DNA of 17,466 bases, taken from NCBI GenBank assembly GCA_027596075.1, contig JADGJC010000560.1, positions 1 through 17,466 on the forward strand. The letters run 5' to 3'. The stretch comes from Rhizophlyctis rosea (Eukaryota; Chytridiomycota; Chytridiomycetes; Rhizophlyctidales; Rhizophlyctidaceae). A model generated the notes under the pieces. That model was not told the DNA's origin. It searched no databases and saw only the letters and a list, made by a program, of their open reading frames with translations. Within the stretch, counting starts at the first letter, position 1; each line of letters begins with the position of its first letter. Position numbers and translations under genes: made by a program. Positions 13,772 to 17,466 of this stretch are shown here, in pieces.

Positions 13772-16700
13772 ATGAACGCGCCTAGATTCCTTTCAGGATT
13801 CAATGAGATCGAAGGGGCTTGGTTGATCGGCAAGACTTATGTAAGCGGTGTCATCCAGCCCTCTCGGACGACAAATGTCATCACACAATTGGGAACATCA
13901 GAGAACCCGTTCAACGCCATCTATGGAGAATCATACTTTAACCGGTTCGGAGAATTGCGGGTGAACCAGATCGATGGGGTATCACCCATCAATGTTATCG
14001 ATAACAAAAATGGGATAGTGGGGCTCGGGTTGTCATATGACTCGTACTCGCTGCAGGTAGTAGATGGGAAACTTTCCGTCAAACCGCGGATCCTCTACAA
14101 CAATGATTATGACCTTCGATACAGGGATCCGATCAAAGTCGCCTGGGATGTGGACAGGGACCCATCGGACACTCTGGGCGGTGAACTATTTCTGGATTTT
14201 GAAGACGACGACTTCAATTTAGACAACGGCAAGTTAAAGGCTGTTCCTTTGAACATCACGGGTCAAGGTGCCATCGATGTACGTAAAGCAGATTGGACGT
14301 TAGGTGAAAATGACGCTAAACTCCGAGTGGTCAAACTCGACGTTTCGGAGGATTTCCAACAGACAGGAGGCGTGTTAGCCATCCGTAACCAGGGCAACGG
14401 AAAGGTACCGTTTTTTCAAGTGGGTAGCGGGATCTCTTCCAATGGTCTCTTCACGTTTGATGGGGCGCAAACATTATCTGTGCCATTCATCAAGTTAACA
14501 GAAAGTTACTTAATATCAAATGAATATGCAGCATCGGTTGGTTTCACTCTACAAGCGTATCAAAGCGAAGTTGGCTCGGGCATTGACGTGTTGCCGGCGG
14601 TCAACAACCGCAGGCTCATCAAAATCAGAACTGACCCCCAGTCCCTCTATATTGACGCAGCAAGTAACTTGGCAGCCAAACTTGCCCCAGCGCGTGGGCT
14701 GAACAAGACACCCGAAGGGCTCAGTGTCATGGTGGATCCTACTGGGGCTGTCATGCTTGATCCTTCCGCAGGTGGGTCATTAGACGTCCATGTAGACAAT
14801 GTAACCATCCAGAAACTGTCCGGTGCCCTCCAGGTCAACCTTGCTGAGATGGGAGGTCTGAAAAACACTCCCACCGGTGTTGCGGTCTCGGTAGATAACC
14901 TTACCATTCGAAACAGCGGAGGCGTGCTCACGTCAGGGTTGGCTTCCATGGCTCCATTGAGGTTGTTAGAGAACGAGTTGAGTCTCGGATTTGACGAAAC
15001 GTTGACCGTTGTTCCGGGCGGTTTATTGGGTGCCCATCTTGCCGTCGGACTTGTACGCACACCTGCGGGAATCGCATTAGATATTGACGGTGGACATGGT
15101 ATTCTCGTAGCAGCCAATGAAGTGTCGGCGTTGACCGACATGTCATCGATCACCTTTAATCCTGAAGGAGCGTTACAAGTTAATGCCGATGACATAACAA
15201 TTCGAATTCTTCCTGGTGTCGGGGTCGTGGGTAACTATAGGGGCGACCCTGATGGAGACATACAAGTCGTAGAGAACGTAATTTCATGTCTCATCTCTGC
15301 CGGGAGAGGTCTTGTCAAGACCGGCAGCGTGTTGAGTCTGGCGCAGACGGAACTCGACAAACTCGATGAGATACCCGATGATTTTACGGACAAATTGAAC
15401 GATCTTGATAACCTCAAGAATACCTTGGGAGATCTGTCTTCCGTCGTGGACAACATCGGTGACATTGGTAAGCAGATAGGTATCTCGATAGGAACATCGG
15501 CTTTGACGTCCGCCATCACCAGTGCCGTTTCCGCTGCAGCGATGGGTTTAGCGGCTCAATCAGCCGCTCAAAATTTGATCTCTGGGAATGCTGCCAAAAT
15601 AATCGGTGTAGGTGGTTTGTTCTCTGGTTTATTTGGTTTAGCAGGTGGTTTGTTGGGATCGGCTCTCGGAAAACCAGGCTCCTCTAATACCTACGTCTCG
15701 TATAATTCTATTTCGAATGGATTTATAAAAGAAAAAAATAGTGACGATGAAGCGGATTCTTATCTTTACGGGTTCTCAATCACTACCGGTACGTTGTTCT
15801 CCAACACCTTGTACCCAAATCCTCAGACGAGTCATTGTGCCATCGTACCGCTCCTGGGAAGCGGGCTTAGTACAGTGGGGAGCACAAGTTCAACAACAGG
15901 TATGCTGACGGTCGCCGGAGGTTGTGGTATATTGGAGAACTGTTATGTAGGTGGTTCCGTCTACTCAAACAATCAAAGATTGGCTACCGAGAGTTATGTA
16001 GGCAGTCAAGGGTACATTACATCAAGCGCCTTGAGTCGATACTCTACGACGGCACAGATGAACTTCGCCATCGCGAGCGCCTTGACACCTTACACCAACA
16101 CCACAGGAATGAACTCGGCGATCAATTCCGCTCTTGTACCATATCTAAAGATCGCAGATCTTGTAGCATCAACAGGATTGACCAAGACAGGAAATGGTAC
16201 ATTGTCCGTCAATAACACTTTGCCGAATGTGACCCAAGTAGGTACTTTAACTGGTTTAACGGTAAGCGGCACTTCGGTCCATCAGGGGAAAACGCAGTTG
16301 TACTCTCTCACCGAGAATTGGCAGTCCACTCTGCCACAACCTGTCATGTCTCTTCAAAGCGGAAACGTCATGTACATGTCCAACACAACACCTAGACAAA
16401 CAGGCTTTTCCAGCGGAGCCGTTATCACCAACATCCTCAACATCAACCCCAAACTCATCAACGGATATGTCACCTACAACTCTGTACAGTACCCAGCCCT
16501 CTGGGGTGGCACTTATACTGTCTCTGCCGCAACGGATGGTGTATACATGAGTGTGCATTCGGGGGGATGGATACAAGCGGGTATGACATTGTCTATTCTA
16601 CGTGCGGGAGCCATTGTGTCCTCAACAGGTGCCATCACCAACACCAGCTCAATGAACACCACTGGTCAGTACACCAACAGCCGATCTTTTACCACTACCA

Positions 16701-17466
16701 TCACCGTCCAGGATGGAGATGTAATTCTTTTATCTTGGGGGATGAACTACAACGCTGTTACGACCTACTCTGGACAGGTCAATGTGTCATCTTTCTCCAT
16801 CACATCTCCCTTGCTGCTCAATGCGTCGGACATTACAGCAAACGAGATCAAATGGTATCCTAGCGTTACACAGATCAACAAGATAACAAGTTCCGCTACA
16901 GGGATCACGATCACTGCACCTAATGTGTACTGGGGATCGGATCTACTCGCTTCTCAACCATATGTCACAAATACCCTCGTGCCCTATGCCAAATCGACGG
17001 ACGTAGCGAGCGGATCCGCAGCCAAGGAAAGCGTCCTTACCTTCTCCGCTCCATTGACTAGGAGTACAAACACGGTTGGAATTGACCTCTCGTCGTACTA
17101 TACAAAGACACAGGTGGATAGCGCAGTCGCCACGAAAGAAAATCCACTGACATTCTCAACCCCGTTGTCTAGAAGTGGAAACGTTATCTCGATCGACTTG
17201 AGTAGTTATGCTACAACGGCGTCAATGAATTCAGCATTGGCAGGCAAAGAAAGTGTTCTGACCTTCTCCGCTCCGTTAACTAGGAGTACAAATACGGTCG
17301 GAATCGACCTCTCAGCCTATTCCACATCATCCCAGGTCACAACTCAGATCAACAATGCCATCGCCACCAAAGAGAATCCACTAACTTTCAACGCTCCTCT
17401 GTCCAGGACAAATAACACCATCAGTGTCGACTTGAGCAGTTACGCGACGTTATCGGCAATGAATTC
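13772..17466 (+). CDS. Giant fibre/adhesin protein, 3' end beyond the window
   Basis: The frame is open from ATG 13772 to the last base (1231 codons plus 2 nt), with no stop. Residues 1-~150 are unique. About 150-515 are β-rich with repeats such as SGALQVNLAEMGG, NPEGALQVNADD and DNLTIRNSGG, similar to adenovirus-fibre triple-β-spiral shafts. About 520-570 form a coiled coil, and 580-632 an Ala/Gly-rich hydrophobic segment (GLFSGLFGLAGGLLGSALG). From 711, GMLTVAGGCGILENCYVGG, LATESYV and LPNVTQVGTLTGLTVSG are typical of tail-fibre-like proteins of algal viruses and phages. A β-domain of about 870-1060 follows, and 37-41-residue repeats begin at 1085. It is probably a trimeric host-attachment fibre. 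The N-terminus may dock on the penton. No lesion is found. Confidence 0.85.
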   Translation, partial: MNAPRFLSGFNEIEGAWLIGKTYVSGVIQPSRTTNVITQLGTSENPFNAIYGESYFNRFGELRVNQIDGVSPINVIDNKNGIVGLGLSYDSYSLQVVDGKLSVKPRILYNNDYDLRYRDPIKVAWDVDRDPSDTLGGELFLDFEDDDFNLDNGKLKAVPLNITGQGAIDVRKADWTLGENDAKLRVVKLDVSEDFQQTGGVLAIRNQGNGKVPFFQVGSGISSNGLFTFDGAQTLSVPFIKLTESYLISNEYAASVGFTLQAYQSEVGSGIDVLPAVNNRRLIKIRTDPQSLYIDAASNLAAKLAPARGLNKTPEGLSVMVDPTGAVMLDPSAGGSLDVHVDNVTIQKLSGALQVNLAEMGGLKNTPTGVAVSVDNLTIRNSGGVLTSGLASMAPLRLLENELSLGFDETLTVVPGGLLGAHLAVGLVRTPAGIALDIDGGHGILVAANEVSALTDMSSITFNPEGALQVNADDITIRILPGVGVVGNYRGDPDGDIQVVENVISCLISAGRGLVKTGSVLSLAQTELDKLDEIPDDFTDKLNDLDNLKNTLGDLSSVVDNIGDIGKQIGISIGTSALTSAITSAVSAAAMGLAAQSAAQNLISGNAAKIIGVGGLFSGLFGLAGGLLGSALGKPGSSNTYVSYNSISNGFIKEKNSDDEADSYLYGFSITTGTLFSNTLYPNPQTSHCAIVPLLGSGLSTVGSTSSTTGMLTVAGGCGILENCYVGGSVYSNNQRLATESYVGSQGYITSSALSRYSTTAQMNFAIASALTPYTNTTGMNSAINSALVPYLKIADLVASTGLTKTGNGTLSVNNTLPNVTQVGTLTGLTVSGTSVHQGKTQLYSLTENWQSTLPQPVMSLQSGNVMYMSNTTPRQTGFSSGAVITNILNINPKLINGYVTYNSVQYPALWGGTYTVSAATDGVYMSVHSGGWIQAGMTLSILRAGAIVSSTGAITNTSSMNTTGQYTNSRSFTTTITVQDGDVILLSWGMNYNAVTTYSGQVNVSSFSITSPLLLNASDITANEIKWYPSVTQINKITSSATGITITAPNVYWGSDLLASQPYVTNTLVPYAKSTDVASGSAAKESVLTFSAPLTRSTNTVGIDLSSYYTKTQVDSAVATKENPLTFSTPLSRSGNVISIDLSSYATTASMNSALAGKESVLTFSAPLTRSTNTVGIDLSAYSTSSQVTTQINNAIATKENPLTFNAPLSRTNNTISVDLSSYATLSAMN
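17024..17466 (+). repeat. Alternating A-B fibre repeats
   Basis: Within the fibre gene, units begin at 17024, 17135, 17246 and 17369 (37, 37, 41 residues, then cut). Units 1 and 3 start KESVLTFSAPLTRS and units 2 and 4 start KENPLTF with PLSR, each followed by IDLSSY or VDLSSY and a short Ala/Ser helix. The real period is therefore a dimer of about 74-78 residues, suggesting recent duplication of an A-B pair. The array continues past the window end. Confidence 0.85.

Noticed and set aside
14647..15195. 182-codon minus-strand frame within the fibre region
   Set aside because: It is antisense to the continuous fibre frame, with Ser/Pro/Thr-rich composition typical of a shadow.
1..17466. tRNA genes, rRNA, CRISPR arrays, insertion sequences
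   Set aside because: None recognised on reading both strands; the repeats present are too few and too irregular for a CRISPR array.

Overview
This window looks like most of an integrating polinton-like virus (PLV), or an adenovirus-like or adintovirus-like relative, of a eukaryotic host. The supporting genes are a double-jelly-roll major capsid protein, a jelly-roll minor capsid (penton) protein, an A32/FtsK-type packaging ATPase, a retroviral-type DDE integrase with a C-terminal chromodomain, and a PrimPol joined to a herpes-UL9-like helicase. Promoters carry TATATAAA boxes and there are no Shine-Dalgarno-led operons. No protein-primed DNA polymerase B and no adenain-like protease is visible. 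The right side is cut inside a very long fibre gene, so one or both could lie outside. The host cannot be named from the sequence; an alga or other protist is a guess based on the family.

Layout. 1-226: non-coding left flank with a 25-bp inverted-repeat pair around an AT-rich spacer, a candidate replication origin. 227-442: small RING-like ORF (+). 448-3642 (-): one reading frame of primase then helicase then acidic tail, interrupted by two in-frame stops (TGA at 2152-2154, TAG at 604-606). 3780-3983 (-): small zinc-binding protein. 4237-5307 (+): coiled-coil protein. 5544-6740 (+): probable tyrosine recombinase. 6784-7314 (+): HNH-AP2 homing endonuclease. 7311-8537 (-): DDE integrase. 8581-9177 (-): unknown basic-tailed protein. 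9178-9584 (+): a frameshifted minor-protein frame and a 35-residue basic peptide. 9666-12550 (-): major capsid protein, a coiled/basic protein with two competing 3' frames, and penton. 12592-13631 (+): packaging ATPase and a small basic protein. 13772-17466 (+): a fibre/adhesin open for at least 1231 codons, running off the window.

How it fits together. Replication (primase-helicase and candidate origin) and integration or mobility (two unrelated integrases plus a homing nuclease) occupy the left half. The virion module occupies the right half and is arranged around a 41-bp divergent promoter between penton and ATPase. A 48-nt double-hairpin repeat follows the stop codons at both outer ends of that module, and a third copy lies near 4.05 kb. 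A TGTTATCG box, often as a full palindrome, recurs at several promoters. Several apparent lesions (two stops, a degenerate Walker A, one -1 and one +1 frame change) raise the question of whether this is a decaying integrated copy, an assembly with base errors, or a virus using recoding.
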